Shown here in pieces: positions 6,570 to 15,220 of a DNA stretch of 20,399 bases. Position 1 is the stretch's first letter; each line of letters begins with the position of its first letter. The DNA comes from an uncultured Leucobacter sp. (GTDB taxonomy: Bacteria; Actinomycetota; Actinomycetes; Actinomycetales; Microbacteriaceae): the NCBI GenBank assembly GCA_937967375.1, contig CALCJF010000096.1:1-20399 (forward strand), in the 5' to 3' direction. The notes under the pieces are model-generated. The model was given only the letters and a program-made list of their open reading frames with translations, had not been told where the DNA came from and did not search any database. The translations under genes were made by a program, and so were the position numbers.

Positions 6570-8075
6570 ATGTACTGGACCATGCTGCGGCGCGAGCTTC
6601 TCGGCCGCAAACGACAGACCGCGATCGTCGCGGCCGGGCTCGCGATCGCGATCGCGCTCGTCATTGTTGTGTCTTCGCTCGCTGCGGGCATTCGTAACGC
6701 GCAGAGTGCGGCACTCGAGAACGTCTACGGTATCGGCACCGACCTCACGGTGAGTGGTGCCGCCGCCGAACCGGGAACCGGCGGTGGCCCACGCTTCGAG
6801 TTCGGCCAGGGCGCTGGCGAGACCAGCGACGGCACCACCACGCTCGACCAGTCGACCCTCTCGGTGCAGATGGGGCGCAGCACGCTGCCCGCCGACACGG
6901 TGCAAACAGTCGCAAATGTCGATGGTGTCGCGGCAGCGACAGGGGTTCTGAGCCTGAACAATGTCACGTTCTCGGGCGAGATGCCTGATTTCTCGCAAAT
7001 GGGCCAGTCGCAGATGCCCGGTCAAGGCGAGGCAAGTGCGCCACCGAGCGGCGGGTTCGACGGCGCGGGAGGCAGCGCGTTCGACCTCAACAGCTTCAGT
7101 GTGCTCGGTGTCGATCCCACGGCAACCGATCTCGGCCCACTCTCAGCGACGAGCCTCGTCGACGGCCGAGGTTTCGAGGCAAGCGACACCGGTGAACACG
7201 TCGCACTGATCGATGAGAGCTATGCTGCCACTGAAGAACTTGCGGTCGGCGACACCGTGTCGGTGGCCGGCACTGAGATGACGATCGTCGGCACACTGGT
7301 ATCGACCTCTGACGAGGCAGAGACGGCCGCGAACGTCTACCTGCCTATCGACGTCGCTCGCTCACTCGCTGGCCTCGATGAGGTGGTGTCTGCGGTGTAT
7401 GTGTCGGCAGACTCGGCGACGAACATCGCCTCGGTGCAGCAACAGATCGAGACTGAGCTGCCCGATGCAACGGTGAGCTCGCAGGCAGAATTTGCTCAGC
7501 AGGTCTCCGGCTCGCTCACAAGCGCGGCATCACTCATCACCACCCTGGGCACGTGGCTCTCGGTCATCGTGCTGCTCGTGGCCCTCATCATTTCGATGCT
7601 ACTCACCGGCTCTGGCGTTGCACGCCGCACCCGCGAATTCGGCACGTTGAAGGCGATCGGTTGGTCGAACAGGCGGATCGTGTCGCAGCTTGCCGGCGAA
7701 TCCACTGTGCAGGCACTGATCGGAGGTGCGATTGGGTTGGTACTCGGCCTCGGCGCGATCACCGTGATCAACATGATTTCGCCGACCATTGCATCGGGCT
7801 CTTCACCGCTGATGGGCGGTTCGGAAGGCGGGGCGAACGGCTTGCCCGCCCGCCCCGAGGGCATGCCGAACGTTGGCGGAGGATCCGGTGGGCCCGGATT
7901 CGGCGGCATGAGTGCACAGGCTGCGAGCGAGATTACGCTTCACGCGCCGATCACGCTCTGGGTGATCGCGGCGGCAGTGGGCCTGAGCCTGCTCGGTGGG
8001 CTCCTCGCGGGAGCCTTCGGCGCCTGGCGCGCGGCACGCCTCAGCCCGGCAGAAGCCCTGCGATCAGTCGCATAA
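6570..8075 (+). CDS. ABC transporter permease, FtsX/MacB family
   Basis: A 501-residue permease. The N-terminal span (about 17-37) is followed by a large extracytoplasmic MacB-PCD-like domain (about 40-315) and the FtsX domain with spans at about 325-345, 380-403 and 460-485. The cytoplasmic coupling segment RRTREFGTLKAIGWSNRRI (352-370) and the C-terminal signature ARLSPAEALRSV are typical. Two low-complexity insertions face outward: a Met/Gln/Gly stretch at 138-170 (MPDFSQMGQSQMPG) and a Gly-rich one at 410-449. The ATG at 6570 is chosen because GAAAGGA lies 6 nt upstream; an in-frame TTG at 6555 would place that site inside the gene. The ATPase follows after 28 bp. MacB-like systems use conformational coupling to export peptides, antibiotics or lipids; the substrate here is unknown. 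Confidence 0.92.
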   Translation: MYWTMLRRELLGRKRQTAIVAAGLAIAIALVIVVSSLAAGIRNAQSAALENVYGIGTDLTVSGAAAEPGTGGGPRFEFGQGAGETSDGTTTLDQSTLSVQMGRSTLPADTVQTVANVDGVAAATGVLSLNNVTFSGEMPDFSQMGQSQMPGQGEASAPPSGGFDGAGGSAFDLNSFSVLGVDPTATDLGPLSATSLVDGRGFEASDTGEHVALIDESYAATEELAVGDTVSVAGTEMTIVGTLVSTSDEAETAANVYLPIDVARSLAGLDEVVSAVYVSADSATNIASVQQQIETELPDATVSSQAEFAQQVSGSLTSAASLITTLGTWLSVIVLLVALIISMLLTGSGVARRTREFGTLKAIGWSNRRIVSQLAGESTVQALIGGAIGLVLGLGAITVINMISPTIASGSSPLMGGSEGGANGLPARPEGMPNVGGGSGGPGFGGMSAQAASEITLHAPITLWVIAAAVGLSLLGGLLAGAFGAWRAARLSPAEALRSVA

Positions 8076-8103
8076 CCATCACGACACAGAAGAAGGTTTC
8101 ATC

Positions 8104-8838
8104 ATGACCGACCAACTAGTTCACTCCACACCGCCGGTATACGAGCTCACACACGTCGCCAAGAGCTACCGAAAAGGATCAACCACGGTCACGCCCCTGC
8201 TTGACGTGAGCTTCAACGTCGCTCCAGGCGAGTTCGTGACGGTACAAGGGCCCACCGGCGGCGGCAAATCGACGCTGTTGCAACTGCTCGGTGCGCTCGA
8301 CCGTCCGAGCTCGGGTACGCTCCGGCTCGGTGGCGTCGACCTCGTGCAAGCCTCAAATGCTGAGCACACTCGGCTTCGAGCTGATCAAATCGGCTTCGTA
8401 TTTCAATCGTTCAATCTGATCCCCACCCTCACCGCTGGCGAGAACGTCGACACTGCGCTCGAGAGCCGGGGCCTCAGCCGCGCAGATCGAGATGACCGCG
8501 TGGCGCAGGCACTGGCGCGGGTGGGTCTTGGCGACCGGCGCGGCCACCGGCCAAGCGAACTGTCTGGCGGACAACAGCAGCGTGTCGCGATCGCGCGCGC
8601 CGTCGTCGGCCACCCCAGCGTACTGCTGGCAGACGAGCCGACAGGCAACCTCGACGAGGGTATGCGCGACGAAATTCTGTCGCTCATCGAAGAGCTGAAT
8701 CGAGAAGGTCTCACCGTTGTCGCTGTGACTCACGACCGTGCTGTCGCAGCACGCGCCCATCGCCGGTTGCGACTTGACCATGGAGCGGTGCACGAGCTCG
8801 ATCAGGTGCACGCCGCGACGGCACTCACTCGGCCCTAG
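8104..8838 (+). CDS. ABC transporter ATP-binding protein, LolD/MacB class
   Basis: A 244-residue nucleotide-binding subunit that powers the upstream permease. Walker A is GPTGGGKST (49-57), the Q-loop Gln is residue 101 (FVFQSFNLIP), the signature is LSGGQQQR (153-160), Walker B with catalytic Glu178 is LLADEPTGNLD, and the switch His is residue 210 (VAVTHD). EPTGNLD is characteristic of the LolD/MacB/FtsE class. The ATG at 8104 has AGAAGG 8 nt upstream. The TAG stop (8836-8838) overlaps the TAG stop of the convergent gmk gene in the palindrome CTAG, so the two genes have no intergenic terminator. Confidence 0.94.
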   Translation: MTDQLVHSTPPVYELTHVAKSYRKGSTTVTPLLDVSFNVAPGEFVTVQGPTGGGKSTLLQLLGALDRPSSGTLRLGGVDLVQASNAEHTRLRADQIGFVFQSFNLIPTLTAGENVDTALESRGLSRADRDDRVAQALARVGLGDRRGHRPSELSGGQQQRVAIARAVVGHPSVLLADEPTGNLDEGMRDEILSLIEELNREGLTVVAVTHDRAVAARAHRRLRLDHGAVHELDQVHAATALTRP

Positions 8839-9749
8839 TCGCGTGCGCGAATGAGCTCGACGAGTCGCGCGGCCGCGAGGGGCACCTCGTCGTTCACGAT
8901 GATCTCGTCGAACTCTTTCGCCGACGCGAGCTCGACCTTGGCAGTCTCAAGTCTGCGAGTGCGTTCTTCTTCGTCTTCGGTGCCACGGCCCACAAGGCGG
9001 TTCACCAGCTCATCCCAGCTCGGCGGCGTGAGAAACACGAGCCTTGCGTCGGGCATGCTCGCACGAACCTGACGCGCGCCCTGCAGATCGATCTCGAGCA
9101 GCATACGCTCACCGCGGCGTGCGGCTTCGAGCACAGGCCCACGGGGCGTGCCGTAACGATACTTATTGTGCACAGTCGCCCACTCGAGCAAATCGTCATT
9201 CGCAAGCATTCGGTCGAAAGTCTGGTCATCGATGAAGATGTAGTGCACGCCATGCACCTCACCTGGCCGCGCGGGGCGGGTGGTGACCGACACTGAGTGC
9301 TTTACCTCGGGATAGTGATCGCGAACGTACGCGGCAACGGTGCCCTTGCCAACAGCAGTTGGGCCAGCAAGCACGGTCAGCGCGGGCGCATCATCTGACG
9401 CGGTCGAGCCAACGCGCTCGCGCACGAAGCCCTCGAGCCGATCACGCTGGTGCACGCCAAGCCCGCCGAGGCGCTTGCGCGGCGAGATCTGCAGTTCTTC
9501 GAGCAGCCTTGCAGCTTTCACCTCGCCGACAGCGGGAAACGTCTGCAGAAACTCGGTGACGCGCAGGGTTGCGGCAGGGTTGCCCTCTTCGCGCGCCGCA
9601 GCCATCGCACGCACGGGCGAGAGTTCCCCGCTGCGCAGACGCTGCTTGATCTCGGCTCGCGCGCGCCGCGCCTCGATGGCGGCCCGGTTTGCAGCCTGCC
9701 GATCCACCTCGGGCATCGCGCGCCGCGCCGCCCCACCTTGCTCAGTCAT
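8835..9749 (-). CDS. gmk: guanylate kinase with N-terminal mIHF domain (fusion)
   Basis: A 304-residue two-domain protein; ordinary guanylate kinase is about 200 residues. Residues about 17-112 match mycobacterial integration host factor (mIHF), a nucleoid DNA-binding protein with a helix-two-turn-helix fold: ARRARAEIKQRL, then LQTFPAVGEVKAARLLEELQI and the basic LGGLGVHQRDRL. Residues about 122-304 are guanylate kinase (GMP + ATP to GDP + ADP), with P-loop GPTAVGKG (129-136), GMP-binding SVSVTTRPARPGEVHG, the conserved YIF and YGTPRGPVLEA segments, and LLEIDLQGARQVR. The ATG at 9749 is probably leaderless, with TAGGCT 7 nt upstream; an ATG at 9716 would also keep the mIHF domain. In M. tuberculosis mihF (Rv1388) and gmk (Rv1389) are adjacent separate genes, so the fusion joins natural neighbours. 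It follows pyrF after 60 bp. Confidence 0.93.
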   Translation of the reverse strand: MTEQGGAARRAMPEVDRQAANRAAIEARRARAEIKQRLRSGELSPVRAMAAAREEGNPAATLRVTEFLQTFPAVGEVKAARLLEELQISPRKRLGGLGVHQRDRLEGFVRERVGSTASDDAPALTVLAGPTAVGKGTVAAYVRDHYPEVKHSVSVTTRPARPGEVHGVHYIFIDDQTFDRMLANDDLLEWATVHNKYRYGTPRGPVLEAARRGERMLLEIDLQGARQVRASMPDARLVFLTPPSWDELVNRLVGRGTEDEEERTRRLETAKVELASAKEFDEIIVNDEVPLAAARLVELIRARD

Positions 9750-9756
9750 TCCACCT

Positions 9757-9762
9757 AGCCTA
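9757..9762 (-). promoter_or_regulatory. candidate internal promoter (-10) for gmk
   Basis: TAGGCT on the minus strand is 7 nt upstream of the ATG at 9749, with start-site spacing that would begin the mRNA at the ATG. It lies in the only sizeable gap (60 bp) inside the pyr cluster, so gmk may have its own promoter as well as read-through from pyrF. The same hexamer precedes the tRNA gene. Confidence 0.35.
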
Positions 9763-9809
9763 ATACGCTCCCGGTGGTCCCGGCGAGCCAAGGTGTCAGA
9801 GTGAGAAAG

Positions 9810-10712
9810 CTAGAGCGCAGCAGCGAGCGCCTCGGAACGGGCTCGCACGCGATCAGCAAGGCCGCTCTCGCCGCCGGCGAGAATGCCGCGCGACTCGTTC
9901 GCGAGCAGCGCCCAGCCGAGCCCGCCGAAGATCGCCTTCGCCTCTTCGATACGTGCGCCCTGCGCCCCGAATCCCGGCGCGAGCACCGGGAGCACGGGCT
10001 TCGAAACAGGCGCAGCAACGTCGATGTCAAAATCGGCAAGGTCGAGGGTGGCGCCAAGTACCACGCCGACCGGCCCGACTCCCCTGCCAGCGGCGTGCGC
10101 CTCGGCTTCGCCCGCGGCGTCGAGCAGCGAGGCGTTGAACGCCTGCGCGTCTTCGACCATTGCCTGGGCGACCGTGCGGCCATCGTCACGACGAGAGCGC
10201 TGCACGTCGCGAGCCTCGGGGTTCGACGTAGCCGCGAGCACGAACACTCCCTTGCCGTGATCGCGCGCATGCGAGAACGCGCCCGCGAGACTGCCGAACC
10301 CCTGATAGGCGACGACAGTCATCGCGTCGCTCTCGAGCGGCGAACCGGGCGTGAGCCACGCATCGGCGTAAGCGGCAAAGCTTGTTCCAATATCGCCACG
10401 TTTCACGTCGGCAATGATCAGCAAGCCTGCAGCACGCGCATCAGCGAGCACGCGCTCAAGTGCGACGAATCCGGCTGCACCAAAACGCTCAAAGAACGCG
10501 ATCTGCGGCTTCACGCACGCAGCAACACCGGCTGCGGCCTCGACGACGGCACGGCCCATGCGCTCGGCACCAGCTGCGTCGTCGTTCAGCCCCCACTCGG
10601 CTAGCAGCCCGGCGTGTGGGTCGATGCCAGCGCAGAGGTGCCGGTGTGCTGCGAGCTCGACGGTGAGACGACCCGCAAAGGTCGCCTCACCGAATGCCGA
10701 TTCGATCGTCAT
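9810..10712 (-). CDS. pyrF: orotidine 5'-phosphate decarboxylase
   Basis: Converts OMP to UMP, the last de novo step. At 300 residues this is the longer actinobacterial/myxobacterial form of the enzyme rather than the roughly 230-residue E. coli type. It has the barrel motif CAGIDPH (27-33), the substrate-binding KPQIAFFE (68-75) and the catalytic tetrad segment IIADVKRGDIG, with Asp102, Lys104 and Asp107. The ATG follows the carB stop by 2 bp, so translation is probably coupled; only a weak AAGG lies about 12 nt upstream. Its place in the operon after carB matches M. tuberculosis. Confidence 0.95.
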   Translation of the reverse strand: MTIESAFGEATFAGRLTVELAAHRHLCAGIDPHAGLLAEWGLNDDAAGAERMGRAVVEAAAGVAACVKPQIAFFERFGAAGFVALERVLADARAAGLLIIADVKRGDIGTSFAAYADAWLTPGSPLESDAMTVVAYQGFGSLAGAFSHARDHGKGVFVLAATSNPEARDVQRSRRDDGRTVAQAMVEDAQAFNASLLDAAGEAEAHAAGRGVGPVGVVLGATLDLADFDIDVAAPVSKPVLPVLAPGFGAQGARIEEAKAIFGGLGWALLANESRGILAGGESGLADRVRARSEALAAAL

Positions 10713-10714
10713 GC

Positions 10715-13700
10715 TCAGTTCGCCTTCGCATTCGCGAGCGCTGCGTCGCGGTCAGCCTGGTATTCCTGCAGCGATTTCACCGAGAAACCAGAGCTGCTGA
10801 CCGCAATTGCGCCGACCGCAGCTGCAAGCTCGGACATGGTGGTGAACAGCGGCTTATCGGCCGCCACGGTTGCCGCGCGAATCTCATATCCGTCGACGCG
10901 AGCGGCGCTGCCGCTCGGGGTGTTCACGACGATGTCGATCTCGCCCCTGTTGATCAGGTCGACGATGCTCTCACCCTCGGTCTGCTCCGAGTGCTTGCGC
11001 ACAGTGCTGGCCTTCACACCGTTGCGGGCGAGCACCACCTGGGTGCCCTGCGTCGCGCAAATATCAAAGCCCAGCTCCTGCAAGCGCAGCGCGGGCAGCA
11101 CCACATCGCGCTTGTCGCGGTCGTTCACCGAGATGAACACGCTACCCGAGGTGGGCAGCGGGCATCCCGCGCCCGACTGGCTCTTCGCGAAGGCGCGAGG
11201 GAAGTCGCGATCCATGCCCATGACCTCGCCCGTCGAGCGCATCTCGGGGCCGAGCAGCGACTCAACGATGCGGCCCTCGTGAGTGCGGAAGCGCTTGAAC
11301 GGTAGCACCGCCTCTTTCACCGCAACCGGAGCGTCGATCGGCGCCCGCGATCCGTCGCGCTCTGGCAGCAAACCACTGTCGATGAGCTGCTGGATGCTTT
11401 CTCCGGCCATGAGGCGCGAGGCAGCCTTCGCCAGCGGAATACCGAGCGCCTTTGACACGAACGGAACCGTACGCGACGCGCGCGGGTTCGCTTCGATGAC
11501 ATAGAGCGCGCCTTGCGCAAACGCGAACTGCACGTTCAGCAGGCCGCGCACGCCAACACCCTCTGCGATGCTCAGTGTTGCCTCGCGCACCTGCTGAATC
11601 TGCGAGTAGCCGAGCGTGATCGGGGGTAGCGTGCAGCTCGAGTCGCCCGAATGAATGCCAGCCTCTTCGATGTGCTCCATGATGCCACCGATGTAGAGCT
11701 GCTCGCCGTCATAGAGCGCGTCGACATCGATTTCGGTGGCATCGTCGAGAAAGTGATCGACGAGCAGCGGGTGGCCTGGGCCGACCAGCGCGTGCCCTTC
11801 GATGCGCTCGAAGTAGCCGTGCAACGATGCCGTGTCGTAGATGATCTCCATGCCACGACCGCCGAGCACGAACGAGGGGCGCACTAGAACCGGGTAGCCG
11901 ATCTCTTCGGCGATCCGAATCGCGCCCTGCTTGTCGATCGCCGTACCGTTGCGGGGAGCCAGCAGCCCAGCGCGTTCGAGAATGCCCGAGAACGCACCGC
12001 GCTCCTCAGCAAGGTCGATCGCCTCTGGTGTAGTTCCGAGGATCGGAATACCCGCATCCTTGAGCGGCTGCGCGAGACCGAGGGCGGTCTGGCCGCCGAG
12101 CTGCACCACGACGCCGAGCAGCTCGCCCGATGCCTGCTCTGCGTGAATGACCTCGAGCACGTCTTCAAGCGTCAACGGCTCGAAGTACAGGCGATCCGAG
12201 GTGTCGTAGTCGGTCGACACAGTCTCGGGGTTGCAGTTGATCATGATGGTCTCGTAACCGGCCCCACTCAACGCGAACGAGGCGTGCACGCACGAGTAGT
12301 CGAACTCGACACCCTGACCGATACGGTTCGGGCCCGAGCCCAGAATCACGATCTTCTTGCGATCGCTCGGCGCCACCTCGGTCTCGAAATCGTACGACGA
12401 GTAGTGGTACGGGGTGAGCGCAGGGAATTCGCCTGCGCAGGTGTCGACGGTCTTGAAAACCGGACGCAGACCGAGGCCGTGACGTAGGCCGCGAATCTCG
12501 GACTCAGATACTCCGCGAATCGCGGCGAGTTGCACATCGCTGAAGCCGTGGTCTTTCGCCTCGCGCAGCAACTCGAGCGTGAGCTGCGGAGCCTCGGCGA
12601 CGCGCGCCGCGACCTCGTTGATGAGCTGGATCTGGTCGAGGAACCAGGGGTCGATCGAGGTCGACTCGAAAACCTGCTCGATCGTCGCGCCGAGGCGAAG
12701 CGCCTGCTGCACATCGACGATGCGGCCGTCAGTCGGGCGCTTGATGGTTTCGAGAATCTCGGCAACCGGCCGGGTCTCTTCGCCCCAGTGGAACGAAGTG
12801 CCCCGCTTCTCGAGCGAGCGCAGCGCCTTCTGCATCGCGGTCGTGAAGTTGCGGCCGATCGCCATCGCCTCGCCCACCGACTTCATGGTGGTGGTGAGCG
12901 TGTCGTCTGCAGCAGGGAACTTCTCGAATGCGAAGCGCGGGGCCTTCACCACGACGTAGTCGATGGTCGGCTCGAAGCTCGCGGGGGTCATCTGCGTGAT
13001 GTCGTTCGGAATCTCGTCGAGGCGGTAGCCGATCGCGAGCTTCGCAGCGATCTTTGCGATCGGAAAGCCGGTGGCCTTCGATGCGAGCGCCGACGAGCGC
13101 GACACACGCGGGTTCATCTCAATAACGATGATGCGTCCGGTTTTCGGATCGACCGCGTACTGAATGTTGCAGCCACCAGTGTCGACGCCCACGCGACGAA
13201 TGATGTCGATGCCGATGTCGCGCAGCTTCTGAAACTCGCGGTCGGTCAGCGTCAGCGCCGGGGCAACCGTGATCGAGTCACCGGTATGCACCCCGACAGC
13301 GTCGACGTTCTCGATCGAGCAGACGACGACGGTGTTGTCGCTGGTGTCGCGCATGAGCTCGAGCTCATACTCTTTCCAGCCGAGAATCGACTCTTCGAGC
13401 AGTACCTCGCTCGTGGGGCTGTAGTGCAGGCCGTCGCCGGCGATGCGCACGAGCTCTTCTTCGGTGTACGCGAAACCCGAACCAAGGCCACCCATGGTGA
13501 AGGATGGGCGAACGACGAGCGGGTATCCAAGGTCTTTCGCGAACTCTTTCGCCTCTTCAATGGTGTGCGCGATATGCGAACGGGCAACGTCGGCACCCGC
13601 CTCGAGCACGAGATCCTTGAAGATCTGGCGATCCTCGCCTCGACGAATCGCGTCGACCTTAGCACCGATCAGCTCGACGCCGTGCTTCTCGAGAATGCCG

Positions 13701-14014
13701 AGCTCGTGCAAAGACATGGCCGCATTCAGCGCGGTCTGGCCGCCAAGCGTCGGCAGAATCGCGTCGGGCTTCTCTTTGATGATGATCGATTCGATCACCT
13801 CGGGGGTGATGGGTTCGACATAGGTCGCGTCTGCGAAGTCAGGGTCGGTCATGATCGTCGCTGGGTTTGAATTCACGAGGATCACGCGAACACCCTCTTC
13901 GCGAAGCACGCGGCAGGCCTGGGTGCCCGAGTAGTCGAACTCGCAAGCCTGACCGATGACGATCGGCCCGGAGCCGATGACGAGCACTGAATTGATGTCT
14001 TGGCGTTTTGGCAT
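10715..14014 (-). CDS. carB: carbamoyl-phosphate synthase large subunit
   Basis: A full-length 1,099-residue enzyme that makes carbamoyl phosphate from bicarbonate, ammonia delivered by CarA, and two ATP. Two homologous ATP-grasp halves are seen: VLVIGSGPIVIGQACEFDYS near residue 10 and VILGSGPNRIGQGVEFDYS in the middle. Metal-binding motifs are IVIEMNPRVSRSSALASKA in the first half and YVIEANPRASRTVPFVSKA in the second. The last about 143 residues form the MGS-like allosteric domain (from GSVFISVNDRDK), with the Lys, ATQGT and NTPSG elements that bind UMP or IMP in E. coli, so feedback by UMP is plausible. AGGAG stands about 9 nt upstream of the ATG, and the carA stop is 3 bp away. The product feeds both pyrimidines and arginine. 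Confidence 0.98.
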   Translation of the reverse strand: MPKRQDINSVLVIGSGPIVIGQACEFDYSGTQACRVLREEGVRVILVNSNPATIMTDPDFADATYVEPITPEVIESIIIKEKPDAILPTLGGQTALNAAMSLHELGILEKHGVELIGAKVDAIRRGEDRQIFKDLVLEAGADVARSHIAHTIEEAKEFAKDLGYPLVVRPSFTMGGLGSGFAYTEEELVRIAGDGLHYSPTSEVLLEESILGWKEYELELMRDTSDNTVVVCSIENVDAVGVHTGDSITVAPALTLTDREFQKLRDIGIDIIRRVGVDTGGCNIQYAVDPKTGRIIVIEMNPRVSRSSALASKATGFPIAKIAAKLAIGYRLDEIPNDITQMTPASFEPTIDYVVVKAPRFAFEKFPAADDTLTTTMKSVGEAMAIGRNFTTAMQKALRSLEKRGTSFHWGEETRPVAEILETIKRPTDGRIVDVQQALRLGATIEQVFESTSIDPWFLDQIQLINEVAARVAEAPQLTLELLREAKDHGFSDVQLAAIRGVSESEIRGLRHGLGLRPVFKTVDTCAGEFPALTPYHYSSYDFETEVAPSDRKKIVILGSGPNRIGQGVEFDYSCVHASFALSGAGYETIMINCNPETVSTDYDTSDRLYFEPLTLEDVLEVIHAEQASGELLGVVVQLGGQTALGLAQPLKDAGIPILGTTPEAIDLAEERGAFSGILERAGLLAPRNGTAIDKQGAIRIAEEIGYPVLVRPSFVLGGRGMEIIYDTASLHGYFERIEGHALVGPGHPLLVDHFLDDATEIDVDALYDGEQLYIGGIMEHIEEAGIHSGDSSCTLPPITLGYSQIQQVREATLSIAEGVGVRGLLNVQFAFAQGALYVIEANPRASRTVPFVSKALGIPLAKAASRLMAGESIQQLIDSGLLPERDGSRAPIDAPVAVKEAVLPFKRFRTHEGRIVESLLGPEMRSTGEVMGMDRDFPRAFAKSQSGAGCPLPTSGSVFISVNDRDKRDVVLPALRLQELGFDICATQGTQVVLARNGVKASTVRKHSEQTEGESIVDLINRGEIDIVVNTPSGSAARVDGYEIRAATVAADKPLFTTMSELAAAVGAIAVSSSGFSVKSLQEYQADRDAALANAKAN

Positions 14015-14017
14015 GGG

Positions 14018-15220
14018 TTAGTTCTCCTCAGCGCCGGTCGCTGCGGCGCGGTTCTTCACAAGCTGGCGGAAACGATCGAAGAGGTAGAAGGCGTCGTGCG
14101 GACCTGCTGCTGCCTCGGGGTGGTACTGCACGGAGAATGCGTCGATGTCGAGGCATTCAAGCCCCTCAACGACCTGGTCGTTCAGACTGAAGTGGCTCAC
14201 CTGTACTCGGCCAAGGCCTACCGGCGATTCGTGCACACCTTCGATCGGCAGATCGACGGCAAAACCGTGGTTCTGCGCAGTGATTTCGACTCGCCCGGTC
14301 TTCTTGTCGAGCACTGGCTGGTTGATGCCGCGGTGGCCAAAGGGCAGTTTGTATGTGCCGAAGCCGAGTGCGCGGCCGAGCAGCTGATTGCCGAAGCAGA
14401 TACCGAAGTAGGGCACACCATCGCGCAGCATCTCGCGTAGCAGGTCGACCTGCGCGTCGGATGCCGCAGGATCTCCCGGGCCGTTCGAGAAGAACAGCGC
14501 GTCGGGCGCGAGCGCTCGCATTTCATCGAGCGTGGTGTGCGCGGGCAGCACGATCACGTCGAAGCCGTGGTCTGCGAGGTACTGCACCGTAGCGCGCTTG
14601 ACGCCGAGATCGAGCACCGCGATTGATCCGAGCCGCTCCACACCGTCGGAGACGGGCACGTCGTAGCGCTCTTCGGTCGTGACTACCGAAGAGAGGTTCA
14701 TGCCAGCCATGCTCTGCTGGTCTTTCACCAGTTCGAGCTGCGCGTCTGCGCCGAGTTCGTAATCGGTGCCAGAGAACACGCCGGCGCGCATCGCACCAAC
14801 AGAGCGAATGTGGCGCGTGATCGCCCGAGTGTCGACACCCGAGATGCCCACGACGCCGTCTGCGACGAGTTCTTCGTCAAGCGAGCGTTCGGCACGGAAG
14901 TTCGAAACGCGTCGAGCGGGATCGCGCACAATGAACCCGGCGACCCAGATCTTGCGCGACTCCATGTCGGTGTCGTTCACGCCGGTGTTGCCGATGTGGG
15001 GCGCCGTCATGAGCACAATCTGGCCCGCGTACGACGGGTCGGTCAGCGTCTCTTGGTAGCCGGTCATGCCGGTCGAGAAGACGACCTCACCGAGGGTCTG
15101 GCCGGTGGCGCCGTAGGCGCGGCCCTCGAATCGGCTCCCGTCTTCGAGCACGAGCACGGCGGGGCCGTGCGGCACTGCACTCGCAGGTGGTGCGGTGGGC
15201 ACTGAAGTGGTGAGGGTCAT
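14018..15220 (-). CDS. carA: carbamoyl-phosphate synthase small (glutaminase) subunit
   Basis: A 400-residue glutaminase that supplies ammonia to CarB through a tunnel. The N-terminal CPSase_sm domain (about 21-150) begins AVLVLEDGSRFEGRAYG and contains the STGMTGYQETLTDPSYAGQ signature. The C-terminal class I amidotransferase domain has Cys275 in YFGICFGNQLLG and His367/Glu369 in VQYHPEA. The first about 20 residues, rich in Thr, Pro and Ala, are an extension beyond the usual start. The ATG overlaps the upstream PH-like gene by 4 bp (ATGA), with AGGAAGG 6 nt before it. Confidence 0.97.
   Translation of the reverse strand: MTLTTSVPTAPPASAVPHGPAVLVLEDGSRFEGRAYGATGQTLGEVVFSTGMTGYQETLTDPSYAGQIVLMTAPHIGNTGVNDTDMESRKIWVAGFIVRDPARRVSNFRAERSLDEELVADGVVGISGVDTRAITRHIRSVGAMRAGVFSGTDYELGADAQLELVKDQQSMAGMNLSSVVTTEERYDVPVSDGVERLGSIAVLDLGVKRATVQYLADHGFDVIVLPAHTTLDEMRALAPDALFFSNGPGDPAASDAQVDLLREMLRDGVPYFGICFGNQLLGRALGFGTYKLPFGHRGINQPVLDKKTGRVEITAQNHGFAVDLPIEGVHESPVGLGRVQVSHFSLNDQVVEGLECLDIDAFSVQYHPEAAAGPHDAFYLFDRFRQLVKNRAAATGAEEN

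Noticed and set aside
12530..13870. Plus-strand open frame of about 446 codons opposite carB
   Set aside because: Shadow of carB codon bias; low-complexity Arg/Asp/Val composition and no family resemblance.
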